Shown piece by piece: positions 22,350 to 31,341 of a stretch of DNA of 40,444 bases. Under the pieces are notes generated by a model. It saw only the letters and a list, made by a program, of their open reading frames with translations, was not told the DNA's origin and ran no database searches. Numbering within the stretch: the stretch's first letter is position 1; the number at the start of each line of letters is the position of its first letter. Source of the stretch: Elusimicrobiota bacterium (lineage in GTDB: Bacteria > CG03 > SLGR01 > JAFGSA01); NCBI GenBank assembly GCA_016934855.1, contig JAFGSA010000020.1, forward strand, positions 1 through 40,444. The letters run 5' to 3'. The position numbers and the translations under genes were made by a program.

Positions 22350-23343
22350 ACATCTTTGCGTCCGCGGCGGAGACAAGCTTTTTCAGAACCGGTCTTTTCT
22401 CAGGATCATAGATGCTGTAGCCGGCGCTGACAGTAACATTCATATACCTGTTCTTCCTATATATGATTCTTGCACCGGAAGTCTCCTTTTTAAGACGCAG
22501 GACGAATTCACCCGCTTTCTTCGCATCCTGGTTGAACAGCAGAACGGCGAACTCGTCGCCGCCGTAACGGATCGCCATATCGGAAGACCTTGTGTTCTCC
22601 CTCAGGATGCCGCCTATTTTTCTCAGGACCCTGTCCCCTGCCGGGTGCCCGAACCTGTCGTTTATCGCTTTGAATTTATTGACATCTATCATTACCAGCG
22701 CCAGCGGCTTCTTTTCTCTCGATGCTATTTCCATCAGGAAACTCCCGTTATTCCTCAGATACCGCCGGTTGCTGAGTCCGGTCAGTGGGTCGTTTACGGC
22801 ATCCCTGGCCATCCGGTCCCTCTCTTCCTTTACCGAAAGGTATGTGTTCATAAGCGAACGCTTGATCGAATCCCCGTGATATATTTTTTTCGCTGCGTCG
22901 GTTATCCTTTTCAGATGCGCGTCGTATTCTTTCCTCGGATTGAACACCTTGCTGTTGAAAATGATATCATGGTTATGAAGAACCTTATATATCGGGGAAA
23001 CGAGTGTCCCAAATTCTATCCGCACAGTGCTGTCGAAACTCTGCTCGAGCGGGATGCCCCCGGCACGCGCGCTGTCCAGCAGCCCGTCCGCCCTCATAAG
23101 CAGTTCACCGAGCTTTTTTATATAGCCGCGCGATTCTTTTTCCGTCAGTATATCAAGGTCATAATTATATTTTCTGAGGTACTGCCAGTAATTGACATGT
23201 TCTTCCTCGTCTTCTTCCAGGCCCTGCCACATGTTCCTGGCATATAACGGATATTTCTTTTTCCCGGACAGCATATTGTAAATAGCGACCAGTTTCTGGT
23301 CCAGGTTAAGGTATAGCCCTATCAGTTTAGAATCGTTCTCCAT
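22324..23343 (-). CDS. Diguanylate cyclase with ferritin-like N-terminal domain
   Basis: Makes c-di-GMP. The 339-residue protein has a C-terminal GGDEF domain from about 180: NDPLTGLSNRR, DVNKFKAINDRFGH and the active-site loop YGGDEF (260-265). An RxxD inhibitory site, Arg252-Asp255, lies five residues before it. The N-terminal 150 residues are helical and show a ferritin/rubrerythrin-like pattern: a first helix with Asp15, EEDEEEHVNYW containing an ExxH (Glu46, His49), and a later RIEFGTL helix (Glu110) followed by HNH (His123, Leu-Asn to His125). No membrane helices are seen. If the helices bind two irons, the enzyme could sense oxygen or redox state. The ATG lacks a clear Shine-Dalgarno site. 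It follows cysK after 30 bases. Confidence 0.85.
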   Translation of the reverse strand: MENDSKLIGLYLNLDQKLVAIYNMLSGKKKYPLYARNMWQGLEEDEEEHVNYWQYLRKYNYDLDILTEKESRGYIKKLGELLMRADGLLDSARAGGIPLEQSFDSTVRIEFGTLVSPIYKVLHNHDIIFNSKVFNPRKEYDAHLKRITDAAKKIYHGDSIKRSLMNTYLSVKEERDRMARDAVNDPLTGLSNRRYLRNNGSFLMEIASREKKPLALVMIDVNKFKAINDRFGHPAGDRVLRKIGGILRENTRSSDMAIRYGGDEFAVLLFNQDAKKAGEFVLRLKKETSGARIIYRKNRYMNVTVSAGYSIYDPEKRPVLKKLVSAADAKMYEDKKKSV

Positions 23344-23373
23344 TATATTCAGATTTTAAAACAGTGATATTTT

Positions 23374-24294
23374 TTAGAAATTTTCCAGAGAAAGATACCT
23401 GTCTCCCAGGTCGGGCAGGATGACGATTATGATCTTACCCCTGCTTTCTTCTCTCTTTGCTATCCTGCATGCGGCCTGTATTGCGGCACCGGAGGATATC
23501 CCGCAGAATATCCCTTCTTCTTTCGCTATCCTCCGCGAGCCTTCGAGAGCCTCGTCCGAAGATATTTTAACTATCTCGTCTATGATCTTTGTATTAAGCA
23601 CTTTCGGCACGAAACCGGCGCCGATTCCCTGTATGCGGTGGGTTCCGGGTTCTCCTCCCGACAGGACCGGGGATTCTTCCGGCTCGACTGCCACGGAATA
23701 AAAATACGGGTTCTTCTCTTTCAGTGCCTCCGATACGCCCGTTATGGTCCCTCCTGTGCCGACGCCGGATACAAGGATGTCCGCCCGGCCACCGGTGTCC
23801 TTCCATATTTCCCGTGCAGTGGTCTTCCTGTGTATGTCAGGATTGGCGGGATTATCGAACTGCTGCGGAATGTATGAATTTTTCATGTCCCCCGCTTCTC
23901 TTGCCGCTCTTTCGATCGCTCCCCTCATCCCCTCTGTCCCGGGAGTAAGAATGAGCCGGGCGCCCAGAGCCTTAAGGAGTTTTCTTCTTTCCATGCTCAT
24001 CGTTTCCGGCATCGTAAGGACGAGCTTATACCCTTTTGCCGCGCAGATGAAGGCGAGCGCGATACCGGTGTTGCCCGAAGTAGGCTCTATGACGGTAGTT
24101 TTCTCATCTATAAGGCCTTCCGCTTCGGCTTTCTGTATCATGGCAAGGCCTATCCTGTCCTTGATGCTTCCCAGGGGATTGAAAGACTCCACCTTGCCGA
24201 GGATCGTGCCGGGAAGCCCCCTGGATATCGCATCCAGCTTTACCAGCGGCGTGTTCCCCACTGCCTCGTATATTTTATTGAGTATACCGCCCAT
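23374..24294 (-). CDS. cysK: Cysteine synthase (O-acetylserine sulfhydrylase)
   Basis: PLP enzyme that makes cysteine from O-acetylserine and sulfide, the product step after CysE. The 306 residues are standard. It has GNTPLVKL (13-20), the PLP lysine Lys45 in LGSIKDRIGL, the substrate loop EPTSGNTGIALA, the phosphate loop GVGTGGTITGV, and CGISSGAA with the serine that contacts PLP. It begins two bases after the HEAT-repeat protein stop and probably belongs to the proS transcript. CysK rather than CysM or CBS is favoured by length and the absence of a CBS domain. Confidence 0.95.
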   Translation of the reverse strand: MGGILNKIYEAVGNTPLVKLDAISRGLPGTILGKVESFNPLGSIKDRIGLAMIQKAEAEGLIDEKTTVIEPTSGNTGIALAFICAAKGYKLVLTMPETMSMERRKLLKALGARLILTPGTEGMRGAIERAAREAGDMKNSYIPQQFDNPANPDIHRKTTAREIWKDTGGRADILVSGVGTGGTITGVSEALKEKNPYFYSVAVEPEESPVLSGGEPGTHRIQGIGAGFVPKVLNTKIIDEIVKISSDEALEGSRRIAKEEGIFCGISSGAAIQAACRIAKREESRGKIIIVILPDLGDRYLSLENF

Positions 24295-24296
24295 TT

Positions 24297-25589
24297 TTAC
24301 TGCTGTTTCCGGCCGGAGATTATAGAGGCTATGGCTTCTTCTATTGCCGCCTTTACCGCTTCCGTTTCGCCGGGCAGTACGTCAAGCAGGTATTTCATCC
24401 CCCTCCTGTCTCCTATTTCTCCCATGATCTTCGCGATCTCGGCTCGCAGGTACTCGTTTTTTACAAAATATTTCCCGAGTTCGTCCAGGCTCCGACCGGA
24501 TTTGAGCATCCCTAGAGATTTGATCGCCGCTTCCTGCACTTTCCCGGCCCTGTCGTTCAATGCCCCGCAGACGGCGTCAACGGCTTCATCGGTTCCGATG
24601 GCAGCCAGTATATACACCGTTTTCAGCCTTATAGCATCTTCACGGTCCTCAAGGGCCTTCTTGAGGTCCTCAACCACCGTTTCGTCTCCCTGTACCGCGA
24701 GTATTCCCAACACTTTGTTACGGATATCGAGATTATCGTCATTTATGGCCGCCGCGAGAGCTTTCAGCGAGGCAGGTGTGTCTATCCCGGCCAGTATTTC
24801 CAATGCCTCCATCCTTATATCATACCTGATGTCTTTCAGCGCTTTCAGCATGGCCGGTATTATCTCGTTGCCCCCGATCTTCTTCAGCGCTTTCATGGCC
24901 AGGCGCCGCGTATTATCGTCCCTGTTATCGAGCCCCCTGCCGAGCGCGTCTATAACGCCGGCCCCCCCGATATCCGAAAGATGAGTGATCGCTTTCTCCC
25001 TCAATTCTTTCTCGTCGTCACCGATCGCTTCTCCGAGGAGCCTTATAACCGTATCCCTGGTGACGGCTTCCGTTGACTTGAGGACGACATTGTATATCCT
25101 GTTTATAGCCGTCTCCCTTATATCCCTGTCTTCATCCTTTACCGCCGTCTCCATGAACCTCAGCGCCGTCTCGTTACTCATCCCCGAGACCGCAGAGACC
25201 GCGCGCCTTCTTATTTCACGCTCCTGGTCTTTCAGCGCATAGCCTATGGAATCCGAAACGGACTCCCCTATATCAATAAGGCCGCTCAGTGCCAGCGACC
25301 TTATATCCGCATCTTCGTCCTTCAGTGCTTCCGTAAGCGGAGCCACTATTTCCTGCCCTCCCACCATTATAAGCGCCTTTACCCCGGCCAGCCTGACTTC
25401 TTTTCTTCTGTCATTCATTATACTGCGCAGGAGCTCGACCTTGTTATCCGCATCCGTGGACGGCACTTTTTCCGCCGCGGCTGCTCTCGTCTTCCAGTCT
25501 TCGCTCTTAAGCTGGGACTCTATGCTCTGGGCATGCGTATACACCGCGCACAATGCCGTGATATATAATACAACAGCTATTTTTTTCAT
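24297..25589 (-). CDS. Exported HEAT-repeat protein
   Basis: Unnamed protein of 430 residues. A signal peptide (about 1-20, VVLYITALCAVYTHA) precedes twelve or so HEAT-like repeats of about 31-32 residues, each with a D-x-D-I-R or D-R-D-I-R type turn (for example DEDADIRSLAL, DEDRDIRETAI, DDNLDIRNKVL, DREDAIRLKTV). The repeats form a curved alpha solenoid that normally binds proteins. PBS-lyase-type HEAT repeats are the closest description. The ATG directly follows the proS stop. The role is unknown; a periplasmic scaffold is the cautious reading. Confidence 0.85.
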   Translation of the reverse strand: MKKIAVVLYITALCAVYTHAQSIESQLKSEDWKTRAAAAEKVPSTDADNKVELLRSIMNDRRKEVRLAGVKALIMVGGQEIVAPLTEALKDEDADIRSLALSGLIDIGESVSDSIGYALKDQEREIRRRAVSAVSGMSNETALRFMETAVKDEDRDIRETAINRIYNVVLKSTEAVTRDTVIRLLGEAIGDDEKELREKAITHLSDIGGAGVIDALGRGLDNRDDNTRRLAMKALKKIGGNEIIPAMLKALKDIRYDIRMEALEILAGIDTPASLKALAAAINDDNLDIRNKVLGILAVQGDETVVEDLKKALEDREDAIRLKTVYILAAIGTDEAVDAVCGALNDRAGKVQEAAIKSLGMLKSGRSLDELGKYFVKNEYLRAEIAKIMGEIGDRRGMKYLLDVLPGETEAVKAAIEEAIASIISGRKQQ

Positions 25590-27320
25590 TTATCCGCTCC
25601 TTTTCTTAAGTTTTTCCGATATATGCTCGGGCCGGACGAATTCCTTTTCCCCTGTTTTCCTGTACTGGATTTCCACTTCGCCGGTCTCCTTATACTTCTT
25701 GCCTATCACTATCTGCACGGGTATCCCTATCAGCTGAGCGTCTTTGAACTTCACCCCGGGAGTCAGAGCCCTGTCATCCCATAATACTTCGTATTCTTCG
25801 CTGAGTTTACCGAACAATTCTGCGCAGAATTCGTCTGCGTCCCTGGCTATCTGCACCAGCAGAACATCGAACGGCGATATCGGCGCCGGCCATATTATGC
25901 CGTTACCGTCATGGCTCTGCTCTATGGCCGCTGCCACGACCCTGGTTACGCCTATGCCGTAACATCCCATTATCATATTCTCTTCACTGCCCTGATCGTT
26001 GACGAATACGGCCTTCATGCTCTCGGAATATTTTGTTCCGAGAAGGAATGTGTGACCCACTTCTATTCCCCTTTTAAATACCAGCGCGCCGCCGCACTTC
26101 GGGCATAAGTCTCCCTGCCTGGCTTTCCTGAAATTACCCTCCCGAAAATCCGCTTTCATGTCCCTTCTCACATTTATGTTTCTCAGATGGTAATCCTTCC
26201 TGTCAGCCCCGCTTATGCCGTTTACAATGCCTGCCGCCGCGCTGTCCATGTACAGCTCTATTGCGGCACCGGAAGAAGAGAGCCCTACGGGCCCGGAGAA
26301 TCCGGGCGAACTCTTAAGTTTCTTTTTTATAGTATCGTCATCGATAAATTCTATGGCGTTTGCCGACGCAGCTTTTTTAAGCGCATGCTCGCTGAGTTCA
26401 TGGTCTCCTCTTATGAAAGCAGCTATATGCCTGCCGTCATCCGTCCTGAAAAGAAGTGTTTTTATGAACTTCTTCGGCGTTTCCTTAAGAAATCCCGCTA
26501 CTTCTTCGACGGTCGTCACCCCGGGTGTATGGACTTCCTCAAGTTCCCTGACCGCTTCCTGCCGATCCCCATCCGCGCGGTCATCCGTCCTGAACTCAGC
26601 CATCTCCGTATTGGCGCCGTACCCGCACCTGCATACGGCTATCTCCTCTTCTCCCGTATCCGCGATGACCATGAACTCATGAGATGACTGGCCTCCTATG
26701 TTCCCGGTGTCGGCCTCGACCGAGACGAAATCCAGGCCGCATCTTCTGAATATCCTTTCGTATGCCTTGAAATTGTCTTCGTACGACTTCCTGCAGTCTT
26801 CGACCGTCCTGTCGAAGCTGTACGCGTCCTTCATATAGAACTCCCGGGCTCTCATTATTCCGAACCGCGGCCTTATCTCGTCCCTGTATTTCATCTGGAA
26901 CTGGTACAGCAAAAGCGGCAGTTCCTTATATGACTTGACGTTAGAGGCCACGATGTGAGTTATCACTTCTTCATGAGTCGGCCCCAGGCAGAACTCCCTG
27001 TCGTTCCTGTCCGTGAACCTGATGAGTTCCGGACCGTAGAGATACCAGCGGCCGCTGCCGGTCTCGTCCCAGAGGCTCTTGGGCTGTACCGCGCTCATTA
27101 TCATTTCCTGCCCGCCTATACCGTCCATTTCTTCGCGGATTATATTTTCCACTTTCTTAACCACCCTCCACCCGAGAGGAAGGAATTCGTATATGCCGGA
27201 AGCGAGCTTTCTTATCATGCCCGCGCGTATCATCAGCCTGTGGGACGGTATCTCCGCCTCTTTCGGATCTTCCTTTACCGTAGGTAAAAGATACCGGGAA
27301 AGTCTTTTTGAGTATTTCAC
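25590..27320 (-). CDS. proS: Prolyl-tRNA synthetase, bacterial (editing) type
   Basis: Charges tRNA-Pro. The 576 residues match the bacterial form. The class II core has RAGMIRKLASGIYEFLPLG near 30 (key parts RAGMIRKLASGIYE) and GPTHEEVIT for motif 2. An insertion domain at about 230-390 with the YbaK-type IRGDHELSEHALKKA segment removes mischarged alanine. The anticodon-binding domain includes GIGVTRVVAAAIEQ (motif 3 at about 440-455) and VLWDDRALTPGVKFKDA. The start is GTG at 27320, whose GTGA overlaps the ispG stop. It is followed directly by the HEAT-repeat gene. Confidence 0.96.
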   Translation of the reverse strand: MKYSKRLSRYLLPTVKEDPKEAEIPSHRLMIRAGMIRKLASGIYEFLPLGWRVVKKVENIIREEMDGIGGQEMIMSAVQPKSLWDETGSGRWYLYGPELIRFTDRNDREFCLGPTHEEVITHIVASNVKSYKELPLLLYQFQMKYRDEIRPRFGIMRAREFYMKDAYSFDRTVEDCRKSYEDNFKAYERIFRRCGLDFVSVEADTGNIGGQSSHEFMVIADTGEEEIAVCRCGYGANTEMAEFRTDDRADGDRQEAVRELEEVHTPGVTTVEEVAGFLKETPKKFIKTLLFRTDDGRHIAAFIRGDHELSEHALKKAASANAIEFIDDDTIKKKLKSSPGFSGPVGLSSSGAAIELYMDSAAAGIVNGISGADRKDYHLRNINVRRDMKADFREGNFRKARQGDLCPKCGGALVFKRGIEVGHTFLLGTKYSESMKAVFVNDQGSEENMIMGCYGIGVTRVVAAAIEQSHDGNGIIWPAPISPFDVLLVQIARDADEFCAELFGKLSEEYEVLWDDRALTPGVKFKDAQLIGIPVQIVIGKKYKETGEVEIQYRKTGEKEFVRPEHISEKLKKRSG

Positions 27321-28336
27321 AGCTTTCTGAATTCCTCCAGCAGCGTCTCTACGATTCTGCCTGTTTCTATCCTGCCTGTAACTTCTCCTTTTTTTATTAG
27401 AAGACCCCCGCTGCCCACACCACAGACTCCTATATCGCAGGCCTTTGCTTCGCCGGGGCCGTTTACTTCACAGCCCATTATAGCAACTTTGAAAGGCCTT
27501 TTAAAATCTTCCGGGGCGAGCATCCCCCTGAAGGTTTCCACCATCTTCCTCACATCCATCCTGCATCTTGAACAAGTGGGGCACGCAATGATCTCAAGCC
27601 CTCTCATCCTGCCTTCCGCCAGGTCCCTGAGATAACACGCGATCCTTATTTCTTCGGCGGAATCCCCCGTCAGTGATACCCTTACGGTGTCGCCTATTCC
27701 GTCTATAAGGAGCGATCCGAGTCCTACCGAGGATTTTATTATGCCCTCGTCATACGGCCCGGTGGCAGTAACGCCTATATGCAGAGGGGTATCGGAATAT
27801 ACTGAAAAGAACCTGTTCGCTTCCACTGTCTCTTTTACGGAAGAAGATTTCATCGAGACAACGTAATCATTGAAATCCTGTTCCTTTATCCAGGCGTCGA
27901 TATCCAGGGCGGCTTTTGCCATGTCGAGCCCGGTCTCGGCATCGAAGGAGCCGCTGTTAAAGCCTAATCTCAGGGCTGCTTTCTTCTCCCTGGCCGCGGC
28001 AACGGCTTCCTTCATTCCTGCCCGCGTCATATTGCCGGGGTTAAGCCTGACCTTGTGGAATCCTTCTTCCAGGGCATCGAGCGCGATCCGGGACTGGAAG
28101 TGACAGTCGGCGATCAGGGGCACGCGAAGTTCTTTCAGACGGGAGAAGACTCTCTTTACATCTTTTTTCGACGGCAGAGCGCATCTCACCATCTCCGCTC
28201 CGTTCTCCACCAGCCTCCGCGCCTCGCCGAGGAGCCGGTCCAGGTCGTCTAAGGGTTCTTTAAGCATTCCCTGCACCCGTACGGGATTTCCGGCTCCCAG
28301 GGCGAGTCTTCCTATTTTTATCTCTCTCGATACCAT
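27317..28336 (-). CDS. ispG: 4-hydroxy-3-methylbut-2-enyl-diphosphate synthase
   Basis: Penultimate enzyme of the MEP isoprenoid pathway, an Fe-S enzyme that converts MEcPP to HMBPP. The 339 residues are close to the short bacterial form. It contains VRVQGML at the N-terminus, IADCHFQSRIAL, VRLNPGN, and the cluster/substrate cysteine segments CPTCSRC and MGCEVNGPGEAKACDIG near the C-terminus. MGCEVNGPGEA is the family signature. It begins immediately after the rseP stop and precedes proS with a GTGA overlap. With dxr and uppS it links isoprenoid and undecaprenyl synthesis in one operon. Confidence 0.96.
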   Translation of the reverse strand: MVSREIKIGRLALGAGNPVRVQGMLKEPLDDLDRLLGEARRLVENGAEMVRCALPSKKDVKRVFSRLKELRVPLIADCHFQSRIALDALEEGFHKVRLNPGNMTRAGMKEAVAAAREKKAALRLGFNSGSFDAETGLDMAKAALDIDAWIKEQDFNDYVVSMKSSSVKETVEANRFFSVYSDTPLHIGVTATGPYDEGIIKSSVGLGSLLIDGIGDTVRVSLTGDSAEEIRIACYLRDLAEGRMRGLEIIACPTCSRCRMDVRKMVETFRGMLAPEDFKRPFKVAIMGCEVNGPGEAKACDIGVCGVGSGGLLIKKGEVTGRIETGRIVETLLEEFRKL

Positions 28337-29368
28337 CTACCTGATAAATATCCTTAAAAGGTCCTGCCACGTGGCAAATATAAGGAGGGCCACTATCAGC
28401 GAAAGCCCTATGACGTTTGCCACATTCACTTTCCTGGCATCCAGGGGCTCTCCCTTTATCATTTCTATCACCGCGAACAGTATGTGGCCTCCGTCAAGTA
28501 TCGGAATCGGGAAGAGGTTGATAAAACCCAGGTTCACGCTGATAAGAGCTATCAGCTGGAAGAGCTGCGATACCCCCTGCCCCGCGGCCTGCGTTATCAC
28601 CTGCCCTATCCCTATAGGCCCGGCTACTGCCGCCGCCATCTTGCCCGCCACCATGAGCCACAGGGAAATGAGAAGCTTCCAGCATAACAGGAACGTGTAT
28701 CTGACTCCTTCCACCAATGACTCTGCGAGCCCGTACCTTACCGTCTTGAACGGCGCCGTTATCCCTATAAGCGGCCGGCCGAGCTCTTCGCTCATCCTGG
28801 GGGTCACGGTGATGCTGAAAGAAGAATCTTCCCTCTGTATGTAAAGCTCCACGGCGGATCCGCTTTTAGAGATGAGAAGAGACAGCTCCTGCCAGGTTCT
28901 GACCCTGATACCGTTCACAGATTTAACGGTATCGCCGGGCAGTATGCCTGCCTGGTACGCGGGCGAGCCTTCAGTTACACTTCCTATTACCGGTTTATTT
29001 ATCATCTCGGGTATACCTGACGTGTATATTACTCCCGCGAATATCAGCATGCCCGTAAGAAAATTCATGAAAGCGCCGGAGAAGAGTATCGCTATCCTTT
29101 TCAAAGGCTTCTGCCCCATGAAAGCATCCGCCTCCTTCGACCCTTCGTCTTCCATGTTCTCGCCTTTCATCTTGACGTAGCCGCCGAGGGGTACGGCGGA
29201 TATCCTGTACCTTATCCCCTTGTGAGTGAAACCGAAGAGCTCCGGACCGAATCCAAGGGAAAAAGTATCGACCTTGACCCCGAACTTTAGCGCGACCAGG
29301 AAATGCCCCAGTTCATGTACGAAGACCACAACGGAAAAAGTGAATATTATTGCGATAGCAGATATCAT
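28337..29368 (-). CDS. rseP: Site-2 intramembrane metalloprotease RseP
   Basis: Inner-membrane zinc protease that cuts anti-sigma factors and cleared signal peptides. The 343 residues have the zinc site HELGH (His18, Glu19, His22) in the first helix. A PDZ domain lies at about 115-200 (GSPAYQAGILPGDTVKSVNG), and the second zinc ligand site is in FPIPILDGGH. About four membrane helices are seen. One PDZ domain rather than the two of E. coli RseP is usual outside Proteobacteria. The ATGA overlap with dxr and adjacency to cdsA match the common dxr-rseP arrangement. Confidence 0.95.
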   Translation of the reverse strand: MISAIAIIFTFSVVVFVHELGHFLVALKFGVKVDTFSLGFGPELFGFTHKGIRYRISAVPLGGYVKMKGENMEDEGSKEADAFMGQKPLKRIAILFSGAFMNFLTGMLIFAGVIYTSGIPEMINKPVIGSVTEGSPAYQAGILPGDTVKSVNGIRVRTWQELSLLISKSGSAVELYIQREDSSFSITVTPRMSEELGRPLIGITAPFKTVRYGLAESLVEGVRYTFLLCWKLLISLWLMVAGKMAAAVAGPIGIGQVITQAAGQGVSQLFQLIALISVNLGFINLFPIPILDGGHILFAVIEMIKGEPLDARKVNVANVIGLSLIVALLIFATWQDLLRIFIR

Positions 29369-30510
29369 ACATTATCCTCCATTATTCGCCCCGCGATCTT
29401 CAGCGTCTCGCCGTACAGCGATTCGATACCTTCTATCGTATCAGCACTGCAGGGAACATTCTTCGAGAGGACTTTCCGGATCAAATCCGGTATATCGGTG
29501 AACCTTATGATACCGCGGGAGAACCCCTCGATCGCCGCTTCGTCTGCGGCACAGAGCATGACCACCTTTGCCGCGCCCCCTCTTCCGGCTCCCACTGCTA
29601 TATCCAGGCACGGGAACCTTACCGTATCCGGCTCGCTGAACTCCAGCGTCCCGAGACCGGCGAGATTAAGCCTGCTGTTATCGTTCCTTTCGCGGCCGGG
29701 GTGACTGAGCGCGTATCTTATGGGTATCTTCATGTCGGCGGATGCCATATGAGCTATAATACTTCCGTCTATGAATTCCACGATGCCGTGTATCGCCGAC
29801 TGCGGATGTATAAGGACGCTGATCCTGTCGTAATCCATTCCGAAAAGGTTATGCGCTTCTATGACTTCAAGTCCCTTATTCATCAGGGTGGCGGAATCTA
29901 TGGTTATTTTTCTGCCCATGTTCCATGTAGGATGAGACAGGCAGTCATCGAATGTGACTTTTTCCAGTTCTTCGCGGCTTTTCCCGTACACGGCGCCGCC
30001 GGAGGCGGTCAGTATTATCCTTGAGACTTCCTTTATGTTTTCGCACCTGAGACACTGGAATATAGCCGAGTGTTCGCTGTCGACAGGCATCAGCTGGTTA
30101 TCCTCGGCTATCAGGCCCTTTATCAGCCCCCAGCCCATGACTATAGCTTCCTTGTTGGCAATAGCCACCTTCTTTTTTCCGGACAACGCCGCTAGCGTGG
30201 GCCTCAGCCCGGACAGTCCGCTGAGTCCGTTGACAACCATATCCACTTCCTTCATCGATACCAGTTCGCAGATGCCTTCCGATCCGCATATTAAGCGCGT
30301 CCTGCCCTTATAGGATCCGGAAAATTCCCTGTACGCTTCTCTGTCTGCGATGACGGCGACCTCAGGGCGGAAGAGCTCTATCTGCTTCTGAAAAGAAACG
30401 GTGTCCGTGTTCGCCGTTATACCGAATACTTCCGCGTCCTTCATGCCGGCCGCGACCTGAAGGGTGCTTGTCCCGATGGAACCCGTCGACCCAAGTACGG
30501 CGATCTTCAT
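29365..30510 (-). CDS. dxr: 1-deoxy-D-xylulose 5-phosphate reductoisomerase
   Basis: First committed step of the MEP pathway: reduces and rearranges DXP to MEP with NADPH. The 381 residues are standard. The N-terminal NADPH motif is LGSTGSIGTSTLQV (6-19). ANKEAIVMGW, PVDSEHSAIFQCL with the metal-binding acidic residues, LTASGGAVYG, and NMGRKITIDSATLMNKGLE (key parts KITIDSATLMNKG) follow in order. ATGA overlaps join it to cdsA and rseP. Confidence 0.97.
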   Translation of the reverse strand: MKIAVLGSTGSIGTSTLQVAAGMKDAEVFGITANTDTVSFQKQIELFRPEVAVIADREAYREFSGSYKGRTRLICGSEGICELVSMKEVDMVVNGLSGLSGLRPTLAALSGKKKVAIANKEAIVMGWGLIKGLIAEDNQLMPVDSEHSAIFQCLRCENIKEVSRIILTASGGAVYGKSREELEKVTFDDCLSHPTWNMGRKITIDSATLMNKGLEVIEAHNLFGMDYDRISVLIHPQSAIHGIVEFIDGSIIAHMASADMKIPIRYALSHPGRERNDNSRLNLAGLGTLEFSEPDTVRFPCLDIAVGAGRGGAAKVVMLCAADEAAIEGFSRGIIRFTDIPDLIRKVLSKNVPCSADTIEGIESLYGETLKIAGRIMEDNV

Positions 30511-31334
30511 CGCAGGATCCCTATCTTGACGTAATAATAAACCAGGGGTACGGTAAACAGCAGGCTGTCTATCCTGTCCAGGACCCCGCCGTGGCCCGGC
30601 AGGAATATCCCCGAATCCTTGTGTCCCAGCGTTCTTTTAATCAGGGATTCGGCGAGATCGCCGATGACGGCGAAAAATCCGACGAGCACCCCGAGCGCCA
30701 GAGCATTATATATATTGATGAAATACAGCTTCATTATATACTTGAGCAAGAACATCGACAGAGTGCTGGCTGTTACGGCCCCGAGAGCTCCCGCCCGGCT
30801 CTTGTTGGGGCTGACGATATGGAGCTTCCTGTATATGCCGAACTTGAGCCCCGCGAAATATGCTCCTGCATCGGCGCACCAGGTGCATATGACCGCGACG
30901 ATCACCAGATGCAGACCGTAAGGCTTGATCTCCCTGAGATATACGCAGTGCATAGCCATCCAGACCACGTAAAAAACACCCGTCAGGGTTATGCTGGAAT
31001 TTACAAGTGAATACTTCAGGTCTTTTTTCAGGAGCTGTATTACGAATAATCCCAGTATCATCACAGTTAATATGGCAGGCGTGAAATCCGTACCGTAAAA
31101 GGAAAACCCGTTTCCGCCGACGACGAAGAAGGCGTTCAATAGAAGCATCAGTCCCATCAGCACACCCCACCATCTTACCGGAGCGGAACCGGCGCTGCAC
31201 ATGTTATAGAACTCCAGCAGACTCGCGATGGCCAGACCCGAGACGAAGACGAAGAAAGCCAGGCCGCCCCACAGTATGAACGCGTATGCCACGGGTATCA
31301 TCAATACGGCTGACACCATTCTTTTCTTGGTCAT
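30507..31334 (-). CDS. cdsA: Phosphatidate cytidylyltransferase
   Basis: Membrane enzyme that makes CDP-diacylglycerol from phosphatidate and CTP for phospholipid synthesis. It has 275 residues and about seven or eight hydrophobic helices. The CdsA signature is clear near the C-terminus: DLAESLIKRTLGHKDSG and LPGHGGVLDRIDSLLF, with the metal-binding DRxDS. It begins seven bases after the uppS stop and overlaps dxr by ATGA. This uppS-cdsA-dxr-rseP order is widespread in bacteria. Confidence 0.95.
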   Translation of the reverse strand: MTKKRMVSAVLMIPVAYAFILWGGLAFFVFVSGLAIASLLEFYNMCSAGSAPVRWWGVLMGLMLLLNAFFVVGGNGFSFYGTDFTPAILTVMILGLFVIQLLKKDLKYSLVNSSITLTGVFYVVWMAMHCVYLREIKPYGLHLVIVAVICTWCADAGAYFAGLKFGIYRKLHIVSPNKSRAGALGAVTASTLSMFLLKYIMKLYFINIYNALALGVLVGFFAVIGDLAESLIKRTLGHKDSGIFLPGHGGVLDRIDSLLFTVPLVYYYVKIGILR

Positions 31335-31341
31335 AGCACGC

